Origin: Formicarius rufipectus | Taxonomy: Eukaryota > Chordata > Aves > Passeriformes > Formicariidae | Reading direction: 5' to 3' | Length of the DNA: 64,000 bases | NCBI GenBank assembly: GCA_013399695.1 | Contig: VXAU01000755.1 | Location: 139,092 to 203,091, forward strand | Shown here: piece by piece, positions 1 through 12,619 of the stretch | Position numbering within the stretch: position 1 is the stretch's first letter | Layout: each line of letters opens with the position of its first letter | Translations under genes and position numbers: made by a program | Notes under the pieces: model-generated | Told to the model about the DNA's origin: nothing | The model's database searches: none | The model's input: the letters and a program-made list of their open reading frames with translations, nothing else

Positions 1-3000
1 AAAAAAAACTCAAAACAAACAAACCAAAAAAACCCACTAGATCAGTTCAATGAGGGACTTTGTTCCATACTCTACTGTAAGTTCTCTTGACGATTGAGAA
101 TGATAAAGCAATATTTAATGAAAAGTGAGCTACTCTACATGATTTTTTTAAAAAAGTAAAGTTTAATAAAATTAAAGATTAATATTAAAATTCTACATTA
201 TTTATACATAGAAAAGCATTAAAAAATAATTTAGTCCAATAAAGTTGTTAACATAACTTCTCTTCCTAATAACAGAACAGGTAACTGATACTCTGCACAG
301 TTACTATAAGATGGAGAAAACAAATTCCAGACTGCTGGCTCATGCAACATCCTTCTTTCAATCGTACGTAGAATTGCAAAGGCAATTGACAGCAGATCAA
401 GGTCAGTGGCTCCTATGCTATATATGCAAACAGTTTTTGAAATTGAAAATAATTGTCACATAGTGAATGGTAAATAAATATTGAATAAAAACTTTTCTGA
501 ATGGTAAAATATTCATAGAGTGACTGCAATATCTTTTTTATAGCTGAATTAATTAAAGCAGGAGGGGAAGAACACATATATAATACTTAATGTGTACTTC
601 ACTATCATATACAGAAAATTGCAAGGTGAAAAATGCTTGTCTTGGGGTCAGTACTTTATGCCTGCATGTAAGTCTCAACTGAGTACAGTGCATTAAGCAT
701 TTCTTATTCCACTAAAACAAATAGGTATTTCCTTTCATGACTGCGTTTTCCTTATAATCACAGTGAAAAGAACATTACATTTGCTTCATTTTTATCCATA
801 TCTTCAGAGCAAAACCAACTTTGCTTGTTTTTGTCTAGAATGTTTTATTGTAAAGTAATAATATTACTCTGTCAGCACACAGTGGACAGACATTTTTCAA
901 CATTCCTCCTTTAATTAACTTGTCTCACAAACAAAGGCTACCAGATGAACACAATTTATCCATAGTGTGTATTTTCAGCTAGGCGTCAGATAATTATTGC
1001 TCACTGCAGAAATAATATTTTTTCTACCTGCTCATGTAAAACAAACTTTAAATGTCATATTACAGGAATAAGGATAACACACCACAGTGCCATCTTAAGA
1101 TATAGCAATTACGCAGAGGAACTTCTCATTAACCCAAAGGTCAGAGGTAAGAGCTGATCACCAATTCTTGCTAATACAAACTTAACTGCTTTAAGCTAAA
1201 TATAATGATCTAATAATCATGAAAAGATGGACTGTAAAAACATAACAACTATTGTGGTACATTTCCAAACAGAGTCATGCAACCTGTAAACATAATAAGA
1301 ACAGTGTCACTTCCAGCTCCCATTCTCCCTTGCTATTGAGTATTTCTTCTGGTATATTCCAGGAAGAATCATAGTGCAAAGTAGCTGTTATTCCTGTTAC
1401 AGGATAAAATTATCTTTTTAAATAAACTAGTGACAGCTTTGTAACATTAAAATGTATTGTTTCAATTAAATGAAATAACCTAAAAGTAATCTTTAAACAT
1501 TAAGAGAAGATTGCATTTTCAACACAATTGTTGCAATAGCTCCAAACATATTTACTTCCTAACATTTAGCAGTTTATAGAATGCAGCAAAAAAAGTTGAG
1601 TAATTTTAAACTATAAACTTAAAAAGCTGTTCTTGAAGTTTCAAATATTACTTTCAGTGCTATTCAGACAATCCTTACATCATTAGCTGAACTCTCTCCA
1701 TTTCTCCTTTCCCTGCCCTCCCCACTTCTTTTTCTTTAAAAATAAGTAGATTTAATATATTTTCTGCTTATTTCACATCAAGGATTTGACAGATGTACCT
1801 TCATTCTCTGATGAACACCTTAGATGTGAATGTACATACAGTAAAACAAATATTGATCCATGGCAAAGGCAAAAAAAAAATTATACTACCTAGTACAGAA
1901 TTGTGTGCAAGTTTCCTTTCAATACAGTAGACAGCAAACCATAAGACAAAATCCAGATCTTTGTGTGTGCTGTGCAACTACTGAAAACCCAAAGAGAAGG
2001 AAGTTCCTAAGCAGTATGTTTCTTAGTAAATCTTAGCTACAGAGAAAATAGTCATGCTATCTGTCATTTATTTTCTGCATAATTTGAGCAGTGCTGTACT
2101 AGAGCTACTGAGCTAAAGTTACAGCTTTTCTATAAATCTTATGTGTGTGCTAGAAAATTATTTCAGTGATAAATCAGCCAACAAATTAAGGAGGCACAGT
2201 GTACCTGACAAATACATCCAAACCACACAAATCACTGTTCTCTGTAATCTGCCATCCATGTCACAGCAGACGGCACAGAATGGGAAGGAATGCAAAGCCT
2301 GTCTTTTACTTTACCTGGCCATTTTCTAGCTTCACAAGTAGCGAGAAAATATATTTCCAGAGATCAGGGCCACCAGGCATGCTATGACTTGCATGTGTAT
2401 TAACAAGATGAATCTCCCACATCAGGGGGCAGATCACAAACAGACCTTGCCCCACTTCCAGGTACAAGCACAACCTTTGTATGCTTTGTCTCACCTGCAT
2501 AGCCAATGAGGGTGGTAAATTGCTTCATCATGTAGTAACTGATTAATGGAGTAATTGGATCATAATGATTAACGTGCTTTTTCAAAGTTTTCTGTGCTTT
2601 GTTCTCAATTAAAATACACGATAATATAACTTGATTACCTAATTCCAAGTAAGTGAGTGACTCTTACTTGAATTCAGTCTTTTGAAAAGATAATTTTTGG
2701 TGATGAAGAGAAGTTTTAATTCTGATGTACTACATGAGGCCTTTCAAAACTCAAACGTGTTTTGAATAGGGAACCTGATGCTCTTCAGTTTGCTTAGCCA
2801 TTGCAAAACATGGAAAGAGATGAAATCTTCCTTACTCTTCCACCTTTTATTTCCAGCACCTCTGAAGAGGCCTATTTTCTCATGGAACTAACTCCTAAGG
2901 TTGAAGAAAATAGTGCTTTATAATAAACACAACAAAAATATCAACTTCAAACTCACAGAAGTGGTTCTTTTAATATATGGGGAATATACAGTTTGAAAGT

Positions 3001-6000
3001 GCTTTTTTCTATTTCTTTTCCCCTTCCTCTGTAGGTATCAGTTGTTTGAAGTTACATGAATGAAAAAAAAAACAACAAGATGCATCAAGTAAATGCTTAT
3101 CTGTAGTATTATATAAAATTGTCAGGTTTATGAGCTGCAGAGGAGGATGACTAACATGAGTATAAATATGGTTAATAATTCTCATAAGATGTAGGTTTTG
3201 CATTCCATAAGCCTCTGTTTCCCATTGTGTTCTAGGAGAAAAAAGTTCCTTTTTTACAATCAATAAACAAGCTCCTTACCCATACCTCTTCTAGTCCTGT
3301 GTACATTGTTGTAATTTATGAAAACATGTTGTAGACATAACTCATTTTCTTATTACAGTTCTCTACTGGACACTTGAAATTCTCCTGCTCCAAAATCAGG
3401 TAGGTCATTTGTATCTCAAATGAGCCATTATTTTGGGATAGGATCTCCCATCTCATTTTTAATATACTTTGAGCATCCAAAGTGTGATTACCTCCTTAGA
3501 GAGGTAAGGTATGAGGGCAAATGAGAAGATGAGAAGTGCAAGCATTTAGAGAACATTCTGTGAGTTGGAAAGGTTTATTTTTCTTAATGAGTACAATGCA
3601 GATATATGTATCTTCTAAAGGTCGTAGAAAAACTTGTTCAACTTAGCAGCAGTCCGATATCTGAGTACTTGAAGATTCAGTGTTCACAGTTTGCCTTCAT
3701 TTACCCTGGAGCCACACACTATTCTTTCCATTGCAGGCTTTATTGTCTAAAGTACCAAGAGAATGTGTAAACATCTGCTATTTCATAAGTCCTTCAATTC
3801 ACTGTATGTACCAAATATTCAGGAAAAGGGCAATAAGCAATGAAAAAAAAATCTGAATTAAAATCCAGAAAACTTAACAAGTAGAGAAGTTACTACCCTG
3901 AAAGAAGATCTTGAAGGAGAATAGCATTCAAAAAGAATATAAAACACTGACTGTGAATGCACAACCATGAGAGGACATTTTAGACTGAAAAAGTATCACT
4001 AGTTTGAACACCAGCCGTTCTTCTTGAAAGATGGACATGGGAGACACTTTTAGCAATATTTAAACTTCTCGGAAGCTTATGTCTCTGAAAAAAAAGATTA
4101 AAAAAAGACCCTCCAATGGGAGGAGATTAATGAAAGTTAATTTACAAAAAAAAGTAATAAAATGCTTTGAAAAGAACACAAGTGTAAACCCTTCAGTCAT
4201 TCAGCAAAACCAATGAATAAACAATTTAATGATCTTAATCTTTTGAGAGTTAACAAACTTTTCACAGGCATCCAAATGTCCAGAACTTACACAGTAAAAT
4301 AACAGAAGCTCTAAATGTACTGTGGTGAAAACACAATGCGTACTTGCATTTTTCCTTGGATGCTTCTAGTTTTCTCTTTTAAACTAATCACTCAGTAATG
4401 CGAATCTTGTGGTATTTGAAACTCAGTTTAACTTTCCCTCAAAAATAGTTGGAACGCTAAGATTTTATTTTATTCTTTTTTTTTTTTTAACAGAAAAAGA
4501 AAGAAACTCTTTGTGTTTTATTTTGGCAAATACAAAATTACATAAATCATTTAAAATTCTTCCCTAGCACTTAACATGAATTAGTGGATTTATATGTAAA
4601 ACAGTAATCCTTTTAGAAGGTGTGCTTTAATTGAATAGAAGATTACTCCCTACATTAAGTACTCAATAGGAACTGACAATCTCTTAAAATGTAGCTCTGG
4701 TGGATTATGAATGGGAACAATTCATGGGCAGCAGTTACTGGTTTACACTCGGTTATTTTGATTTTTTGCAATGCACATTGTTTTCACTGAAGATCTACCC
4801 CAATAGCAATATCTAATACCAAATGAAAACATGCATAAATGAAGAAATGTAAATATGAAACAAATTCAGAACCAGAACTGCAACAAAGCTAGATGACATC
4901 TGCCCTCAAGTTTATTTATACATACCTTTCATTTAAACTCTGGTGATACATTTGCTGATGGAGAACAGCAGTTTCATTATATGTGGTTTAGAAGAAAAAA
5001 AGAAAACAAAAGAAACAATTTGCAGTTTCAGGGCAAAAGGAAAAGAATAGTTTTGCTTGCTGTTGGCTCACAGAAATAACCCAAAAGACAGATTGATAAG
5101 GCATCATTAAAGTTATGTAGTCCTGCCATACTTAGCACCTGTCGAATGCTTTATCATCAGCACACCTGGGGAAATGCTCATTCAGAAGTACAACTGACAC
5201 TAATTGATTTGATGTTTAATACCTGCTGTGTGGTGGACACGGACCTAAGTCTATCTCTGCAGAGTCCCAGTGCTGTTGAACAGAAGACATCAATTATCCA
5301 GCTCATCCACATTTGCAGTGCTACTCAGTGGATGTCATCAGCGTCCTCAATGAGGTTCCAGGAAGAACATTGTGTTTTCTGCCATGGAACAAGTTACAGG
5401 GTCTGTGTTTGTTTTAAAATGTGGTCTATCTATCTGAGTTTCTCAAAGATCTGATGCAATAAGAATTATTTTTATCAGAAAATTAATATATTAATTACTT
5501 GTTCATGTTATGAAACCTAAGAAATAACTTCTACTGTTCCCAAGTCTGTTTGTGATGGTACAATTATAAAAATTAATTGGACTATAACAATTTCAGTGTT
5601 TTTTACTCATAGCTACAGTTATGAAATCTGAAAGAGACAAAAAGAGAAGAAAAAAAATCAATATATAAACAGGGAAAACTGAATTGTCTGAATAAAGCAT
5701 AAGACATGACAAGGTAGCACTGTCCAGTGGTTAGCCCCTACAGCTCATATGCTTGATATTCTTAAGGAATAACATATTTTTGTTTTGTTGATAACATTTC
5801 GCTCCTGCAGTGAAAAATATGTGACAACAGGATTAAAATTATTTTTACTCATTTTTATAAAAGCAGGCAGGTTTCTAGTTACAGGACAGCCTGACATCAT
5901 TACAGCAAAAGATGAAATGAAATAGGCAGACAGATAGATTAGACAGATACTTGCAATTGCTACAATGAGCTGTGTTTCAATAGTATGTGACTCACACTGT

Positions 6001-8554
6001 GTTTTAACATACACTCTCTCTTCCTTGAAATAGATTAGGTTCATCTTGCTCAGAGGAAACAGCATCCCACAGTAACCTCCAATTTCAGTTAAAACTGTCA
6101 ACTAGAATAGTCTTTCACATGAATTAGTTGTTGGAAGTAGATATATGTTGGGATTTTTTTTTTCCCAAATGGTTAAATAATGATACTACTCAAATAGCAG
6201 GCTCTTAGAAGAAAGATAAGGACATCAATTCTGCTCTAACTAATATTTTCTTATTTATCTTGACAAAAAATATGTGTCACATTTGTCCTGAGAAGCTTCT
6301 TTCATAGAAGTTCAACGTATTCTAGATCTACAGGGTTACACATGTTCTCCTGTACTGCCAAACAGACTAAATGCACTAAACAATAAATCTCTGTTCTCAC
6401 AAGCAGTAGCAAAAATTTCTCTTTCCCATTTGTCACTTAGTTTAGTCACAATTATAAATTAATAAAACTGATAATAGAAATTTTGGTGTAGTATAAGATT
6501 TTTTAAGTGGTTTTATTTTCCTTTAACAATACAAACATTATCTACAGGGCACTTAAATAACATCAGTTGTTGTTTAGGCTTTATAAGCTTTAGTCTAAAT
6601 ATTTTCCAAGTCATGTTCTTCAAGCATGAGTGTTAGAATATAGTAGCCTGATTTTACTTTCAGGAGTTATCAGAAGATCTATTTGTCATATAGTACCTTG
6701 AAGTTCAGACCTATACTGCCTGGGAACAAGTGAAAATAGATTTCATTTTACTACATAACAGACTATCAACACAATTGCCTCTTTCTAATGTGTCAAAAAT
6801 TTTCTTTTTCTATATCTCAGTGAATGTGAGTGAAAATTATTTAAACTGATGCCGTAGACTACCTGCCTGAAAAAGAAAAGCCAAAAAAAAAAAAAACAAA
6901 AACCAAAAACCAAAAAGCAAAAAACCCAAACTAAAAAGGATCAAATAAAATTAAAATTCTTAAAATCACAAAAGAAAATAGCAATAATTATGTCAACTAC
7001 TACCCTTTCCACAGGCTTATGCTCAATAAGCTGCCTGAATTCATCTGGTCTAGCTTCAGTTTTAACCTTCTGCTCCTTCTACCATTGTCATTTTTATTTT
7101 TTTTTTCTGTATTTTGGAGATAGAAGAAAAGAAGCACTTCTATTTACTCTTTTTCAGCTTCTGATGATCAGAAGTATTCTGAAAGTACTCCTAATTAGCT
7201 AGTTGATATAACAGCTAATTATATGAAATTTTCTTATTTAGCATATAAGAAATATAAAAAAGGAATACGCGCTTTTTTCATTTACTCTTACTTCCCGACT
7301 TTCTAGTGTAATTCAGTCATATCTGATAGATTTCCAGTGCACAGATAATGTCACAAACTGTTACCAAACAGTATTAAAAGCTATATCAGTCCAAGAAAAC
7401 AAACAAACAAACAAACAAAAAACTCCATCCAAATTCTGACCCTGAGATAAAACAATAACACATATTTATGCAGCAAAGCATTAAAGCATTGAGTTTACCT
7501 TACTCAAAATGAGAAATGAAGAAATAACCAGTCTTCTTAACTTACTCAGCATAAATATACAGATTACATTAAAAAACAAACCAAACAAACAAACAAAAAA
7601 AACACCTCCACCTCAATCTTTCAATTGCATATGAAATTTTGGAGGAGTCAGATTTTCCAGATTCTAGCTGAGTTAATGGGAGGCAGCAAATTTTACATAT
7701 GTATGCCTCTATTTGACAGTCATCTGCACTGAATTATTCCTAATCAAGCTTTCTTTTCTAATTTATTATTTATTTTCATGTTCTTATGGTGTCTATTAAC
7801 AGATATGCAAAAATTACAGAAAATTCTTACATCAGAAACACTCATAGAAAATGAATTAATTGCACTTACCCATCCTTGTCATCTTGAAAAATAATATTTG
7901 AAGTTCAGCTATTATAATTGTATACTCCCCCACACTTGTATGTTTTATCGAGTCTTTTTCTCCTTGGAATATATCCTATTCACTACCAAACTCATATGTA
8001 ACAAATGTAGCAGGACAAACACTGACATTTAAGCGGTCAGTTTTTTGATTGTATACTCCCAAAGCTTAAATTATGTTTTATGTGCTCTTCACAACAAATA
8101 CTGTTCTCATGTTTTGGTGTTTATCTTTTGTTGCATACTCAGGAATATGTTATCAGATTTCCTTGATACCATTGTAAATAAAGCTGAAAAACATAGTTAC
8201 CTACAGATTTCTCTTTTTAAAATTTAAATACATTGTTTTATATCAATATTTTAAGTTCATTTTAGAGGTCATTGACTTCACATTCCTTAACCAGGACTAT
8301 ACACAACTTTTACCTTTCTTTCATCCAGTAACTTTTTAAAAGGTCTTTGTATTCTGTGTCCTTATATTTTACATGCCACACACATCTTTCCCTTGAATTT
8401 TTTTTACCTGTTACACTATCTGCTTCTGCAGTGTTCTTTTTCTAAATTTAATTCCCCATGATGCACACATTTGTTGTGCTTTATATGTGAAGCTCATAGA
8501 TCATAAGTATGGTTTGTTTTGCAAGTCACCAAATCTCTTCTGTTACTGTTTCTG
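1..8554. other. AT-rich intergenic or intronic DNA
   Basis: I see no gene or recognisable transposable element in this stretch. It begins with an A/C-rich simple tract (1-37). Further A-rich or CAAA tracts lie at about 6869-6940, 7396-7423 and 7570-7602. The open frames here (up to about 118 codons, 5745-6101 on the minus strand) lack convincing protein character and are of a length expected by chance at this base composition. Near 2306-2600 on the minus strand two good splice-donor matches end open frames, but I judged these insufficient. Confidence 0.6.
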
Positions 8555-8555
8555 A

Positions 8556-9328
8556 TTTCATTATTTATCAGCAAGTTTGCCAATGACACAAAGCTGGGAG
8601 AAGGGGAGTGCTCTGCAACCATTCCGTGAGACCTGGATGGTCTGGAGAAATGGGCAGAGGAGGATCTAATCAATTTCAACAAATGCAAATGCAGGGTCCT
8701 GCCCCTGGAGAGGAATAACCCAATGACCCAGTACAGGCTGGGGACTTGACCTGCTGTAGAGCAGCTCTGTAGAGAAGGGCCTGGTGGAGAACAAGCTGTC
8801 CGTGAGCCAGCAGTGTGCCCCTTTGGACAAGAAACCCTAAGGAATCCTGGGGCGCATTAGGAAGAATATTGCCAGCAGGTCAAGGGAGGTAATCCTGACA
8901 CTCTGCTTGGCTATAGTGGGGCACATCTGGAGTGCTGTGTCCCCTACTGGGCTCCTCAGGACAAGACAGACAAGAAAGTACTGGAGTGAGTCCAGCTGAG
9001 AGCTACAAAGATGGTGAGGGAAGTGGAGCATCTCACTTATGAGGAAAGGCTGTGGGAACTGGGCCTATTTATCCTAGAGAAGGGATGAATGAGAGGAGAC
9101 CTCATCAATGCAAAGAAGTATCTTAAGGGCAGGTGTCAAGAGGATGGGACCAGACTATTTTCAGTTGTGCCCAGCAACAGGATGAGGGATGAAAGGCACA
9201 AAAATCTGGAAGAGGTCCTGTGCAATACGCTTTGGGTGAGCCTCTGCTAGGAGTGAGGTTGGGCAAGATGATCTCCAGAGCTGCCTTCCAAGAAACTGTT
9301 CTGTGATTGAGTGATTCTGCAAAATCTT
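8556..9328 (+). mobile_element. CR1 LINE, 5'-truncated copy
   Basis: The sequence matches the 3' third of the avian CR1 non-LTR retrotransposon in sense orientation. It enters ORF2 at the reverse-transcriptase active-site region. The frame at 8573-8587 reads Lys-Phe-Ala-Asn-Asp, so the first catalytic aspartate of the usual F/YADD motif is changed. It continues through the familiar segments encoding the C-terminal part of ORF2 (the 'gcagctctgtagagaagggc' region) and the 3' UTR, ending near 'tgtgattgagtgattctg', which resembles the CR1 terminal octamer repeat. No intact reading frame remains. The 5' truncation is typical of CR1, which rarely copies its full length. Confidence 0.9.
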
Positions 9329-11125
9329 TTTCCATAACCTCTTCTATTTCTAGAATTTTAATTTTTTAATGCTAGTCACCAGACAACATTCTTGCATTAA
9401 CCTTGAAAATTATTAGCATACTCCTCTTGTTGTTTTAATATTTTCATTATTTTTACTACACCATGTATGATTTCTCCTTATTAGTTGTTAATTGCTATTC
9501 ATTCTCAGAGACTTCAGGCACTAGGGAGACATTTGAAAAATGGTCATTGTCTAATTTCTGGTTTTAAGTAAACATTTTCTTTCTTGGTAGGACATTTTCC
9601 AAATAACTGACCTGTCACTAAGACCTGCACAATAATTGTCACTGAAACAGCAAGCATCTTTTCTTGTAGTGTGCTCTGGGGAATTAAATTTTATTTGGTC
9701 ACTCTTAGATATTTAAACTCTGAGTACACTACTATGTCTACACAGTACTCTTTAAAGCAGGAGAATGGTTTTAAGAACACTTTGCAGTTTAATTAATGTT
9801 TCCTACTCTAATATATGAAGGATATAAACACCAAAGAGGGAGACGAGTCAATTAGTATGTTGCCTAGGGTAGGTAAAGGAGTAATGAGGTGGAATTAGGA
9901 AAGGAATGTTTAAGTTAAATAACAAGAAAATCTTTCTAATATTGAGAGCCACTAGCCTGTGAAATTATTTCTTGAGGAAAAAGGTTACAGAATTATTTCT
10001 TAAGACAATTAAAAATATATGTGTGCAGCATAAATAAAGGCAGTAGGATAGAGGCAATGTCTTATTGGAAGAAAAAGTAAGACCAGATAAACATTTTTCA
10101 TCTTCATTGTTACCTGTGGTTTTTTTCAATGTCATTATTGACTGCCTAGTTTTTGAGGAAAGCAGCCTCCCTTTAAGCTGAAATGACATGAAGAAGTCAT
10201 TCATGGGTTTCCAGTCACCAGCTACTGTCATTAAATCACTAAGCTCTATAGCATTTAAGAGTCTTTAACTCCTCTAGTCAGTCATTATATGACTGGTAAA
10301 GACCAAATATGTCATTAATACTTAAATAGCTATCACTGTTTTAAATTTCATACTGCAGAATTCAAAATGTCATTCATCCATAATTCAAAAGATGTATAAG
10401 GACAGCAATTAATGGCTTGGAGTAGCCCTCTAATCCATGAATTGAAGTCTCATGCAGGATTAAAGGCCAATGTAATTCAAATGAGATTATGAGTAATGAG
10501 TAGCAATTGTATCTGAACACATGAGAGGAGTAAAAGCCTTTCAGCTTGATTCTGAGGGAAAAGAACTGTTTGCACGAGTATGTAATTATGTTGTAAGATA
10601 CTACAGATCACAGTCAATAGGACAAGAGAATAAATTTGTCCTTGAAGGTGGAATATAGATTTGCATTTAAGGTGTGTTTAGTGGCTGTCATGCAGAGCTC
10701 AATTCCATTTGTCGGCTTTGACAAATTCCTATTTAAAAAAAAAAAAAAAGTTTTCTATTCCAAGTCTAATCTATAAACCTTTTTTGTGGTTAAATATCCT
10801 TCTTAACATGGGTTCTGACTACTCAGTTGACAATACAAATAGGTCTTATTCACTGATTAAAGGATACTTAAGATCTTCAGCTCTCACTACTCATTTTGTG
10901 TCTTTTCTAACCGACAATTTGTGTTGAACAAAAGGAAAAAGAAGAAATCTCAATAATTAAATGCTTTTAGAAAACACAATTATTGAGAATATGCATAAAA
11001 TAAAAGCACTGTAGTTATTTCTGACTTAAAGAATATTTGTTAACTGTTTCAGATTAGTAAAATACTCTGAATCAGTCAAATATTATATTATGTATAGAAG
11101 CAAAGAACACTTTATATCGGAGGTT
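9329..11125. other. AT-rich DNA without identified genes
   Basis: Nothing recognisable as a gene or repeat apart from a run of twelve or more A near 10735. The segment at about 10380-10700 is less repetitive and rich in TAAT/ATTA-type motifs. That would suit a conserved noncoding element, but this cannot be tested without alignment. Confidence 0.5.
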
Positions 11126-11152
11126 AAAATAACTGGCCGATAAGGGGAGGGT

Positions 11153-11173
11153 CAGCTACCTATGTGGTAGCTG
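11153..11173 (-). repeat. 8-bp perfect stem-loop within the LTR R/U5
   Basis: The arms cagctacc (11153-11160) and ggtagctg (11166-11173) are perfect inverted repeats around a 5-base loop. They lie downstream of the AATAAA signal in LTR orientation. Stem-loops near the R region are common in retroviral LTRs and can affect polyadenylation; a role here is only inferred. Confidence 0.6.
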
Positions 11174-11224
11174 AGGGGTTCAAAGAAAGAGGCTAACACA
11201 AGTTGGGGTGAAGCTGGAAAAGCC

Positions 11225-11254
11225 TTTATTATCCTCAGACAGCTCCTTATATAG
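11225..11254 (-). promoter_or_regulatory. LTR core promoter and polyadenylation signal
   Basis: On the minus strand a TATA box (ctatataagg, 11245-11254) is followed by AATAAA (11225-11230). The TATA box sits in a short imperfect palindrome (agctc...gagct, around 11241-11258). In LTR orientation this would drive transcription towards lower coordinates. The AATAAA could also terminate transcripts arriving from higher coordinates on the same strand, such as one containing the candidate exon at 11522-11723. Confidence 0.6.
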
Positions 11255-11521
11255 AGCTGCTAAGGAAGGTTCTGGAAGGTAGGCGGGATAAAGGCGGGGT
11301 TTAACAAACAAGGCAATAACTGGGTGGAACATTCAAGGTAAGGGAGGAGCATAACCATATAAGGATAAAGTGGTAACAGGTTTCAACATTAATATTAAAC
11401 AATGCGGCAAATGCCAACCAATCAGTGTAATGCAATACAAGAATCTGAGAGAACATGTCTAGACTTGTCATAACCTCAATACTACTATTATTCATAACCA
11501 CTTTTCAAACAAAAATTTTCT

Positions 11522-11723
11522 TTAAAACCAGTCACTCCAACTTTGTTTTTCTGGCACTCTAAATGGTCTATATTCTTTCTTAAAACAGTACATAGCCTTC
11601 CACACATCGTATTCTTCTTTTGTCAAATTGTTCCTTGCAGGCTCCTTTCCCTCTATGTCCAAGCTGTATCTCTGATCTTCGACATCACAGCAACCTCCCA
11701 CAACTTTATTCAGTGTATTATTG
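11522..11723 (-). CDS. Candidate terminal coding exon, unknown protein
   Basis: On the minus strand an acceptor-like 'ttattttctacag' precedes an open frame. It begins with one base completing a codon (phase 2), runs 66 residues and ends in TAA. The predicted peptide is mixed and protein-like rather than low-complexity. It has a Cys-Cys pair near the start, an acidic/basic middle (…DIEGKEPARNNLTKEEYDVW…) and an aromatic C terminus ending SWSDWF. I could not assign it to a family. The next upstream exon was not identified. The stop codon lies about 11 bases before the start of the same-strand LTR, whose AATAAA could provide the mRNA 3' end. It may be a real last exon, a decayed pseudogene exon, or a chance frame; open frames of this length are common here, so confidence is low. 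Confidence 0.28.
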
Positions 11724-12114
11724 CTGTAGAAAATAATTTTTTTTAAAAAATACCAACTACTCATCTAAAAATATTTCCCATAAACTGTAACTCACAGGGA
11801 AAAACAGGGCAGGGGAGTGGGGACAGAAATAGTTGCTCACTTCATAGACAGCATTAAAACTATTATTTAATATGGCAAAATACAAAAAACTGGTCTCAGA
11901 ACCAATGATATTTTTATTTATCCCAAAGTTTATTTGCATCATAGAACATACAGAGAGAAATACTTATTTTTAAAAAAAGTCAAAATAAGTGTATATATTT
12001 TTTATAATTATCATTTTTCAAATTATTTTAAATTTGTCTTGTGAATACACAGTAGCTCCCCTAAATACAGTAGTTTTATCATGCTATAAGGCTGATTTAA
12101 CTATTACATTTTCA

Positions 12115-12365
12115 GGTCACATTGAATTCAGATAGATATGTGGACAAAATCTGGCAGCCTCAAGCATGGATAAATTAATCCTCTGAAATGAGTGCTTCCT
12201 TTGGATGACACACTGTGTCATCTGAGAATCTCTGCGTAGCTGCCCAGAAAACAGTCATTTTGCAAAAGGTTGATGGAGGAATGGAGCCATTTGCATAAAA
12301 GAAATGTCCATAAGGTCATATGTACACTTTCATTTGCTGACTGAAGTGTATTCATTAAATGGTTC
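12115..12365. promoter_or_regulatory. Possible conserved noncoding/enhancer-like island
   Basis: This unique-sequence stretch has no transposon features or coding sign. It contains a near-perfect palindrome (12204-12222: 9-base arms gatgacaca/tgtgtcatc around one base) and an exact octamer site ATTTGCAT (12289-12296), with TAAT-type motifs nearby. Clusters like this resemble vertebrate developmental enhancers bound by TALE-homeodomain and POU factors. Only the motifs are seen; conservation and function are inferred. Confidence 0.25.
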
Positions 12366-12619
12366 TCTCAGCTCACAGAAACTACTTTTCAGAAGTCTTT
12401 GCCACCTTTATGTTATTAATCTACTTCAATAATAGTGCATTTCAGCTTCTGAAAATAATGCCAATCCAAAGGCACATTAATCTGCAAGACGATTCTGAAA
12501 TTTCAAAATGTGGGAGTTTTAAACTATTAATTCAAACTATAAATTTACTCTTGCTAGAGACATTAAATTTTTAAATTGCCTTTGTATTCACCCATGAGTT
12601 TTTCCATCTTATTTTTAAC

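Larger units (their letters stand above)
11134..11511 (-). mobile_element. Solo LTR of an endogenous retrovirus (class II-like)
   Basis: Read on the minus strand, the segment has the order of a retroviral LTR. A U3 with an inverted CCAAT box (near 11416-11425) is followed by a TATA box at 11245-11254 and, about 15 bases further on, by an AATAAA polyadenylation signal at 11225-11230. A GC-richer R/U5 contains an 8-bp stem (11153-11173). Having AATAAA between TATA and the expected cap site, with a short R, is known from alpharetroviral LTRs; the class assignment is inferred from this. No gag, pol or env is next to it. The ends are approximate: TG/CA dinucleotides can be placed at several nearby positions and I found no convincing target duplication (only 'aaaat' on both sides, at 11126-11130 and 11512-11516). 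Confidence 0.75.

Noticed and set aside
2306..2590. Minus-strand segments ending in strong donors (gcag|gtgaga at about 2494 and ccag|gtaaag at about 2319)
   Set aside because: Acceptors are weak, phases could not be joined convincingly and no homologue is recognised; isolated donor matches are frequent.
5745..6101. 118-codon minus-strand frame
   Set aside because: No recognisable domain, and length within chance expectation for this composition.
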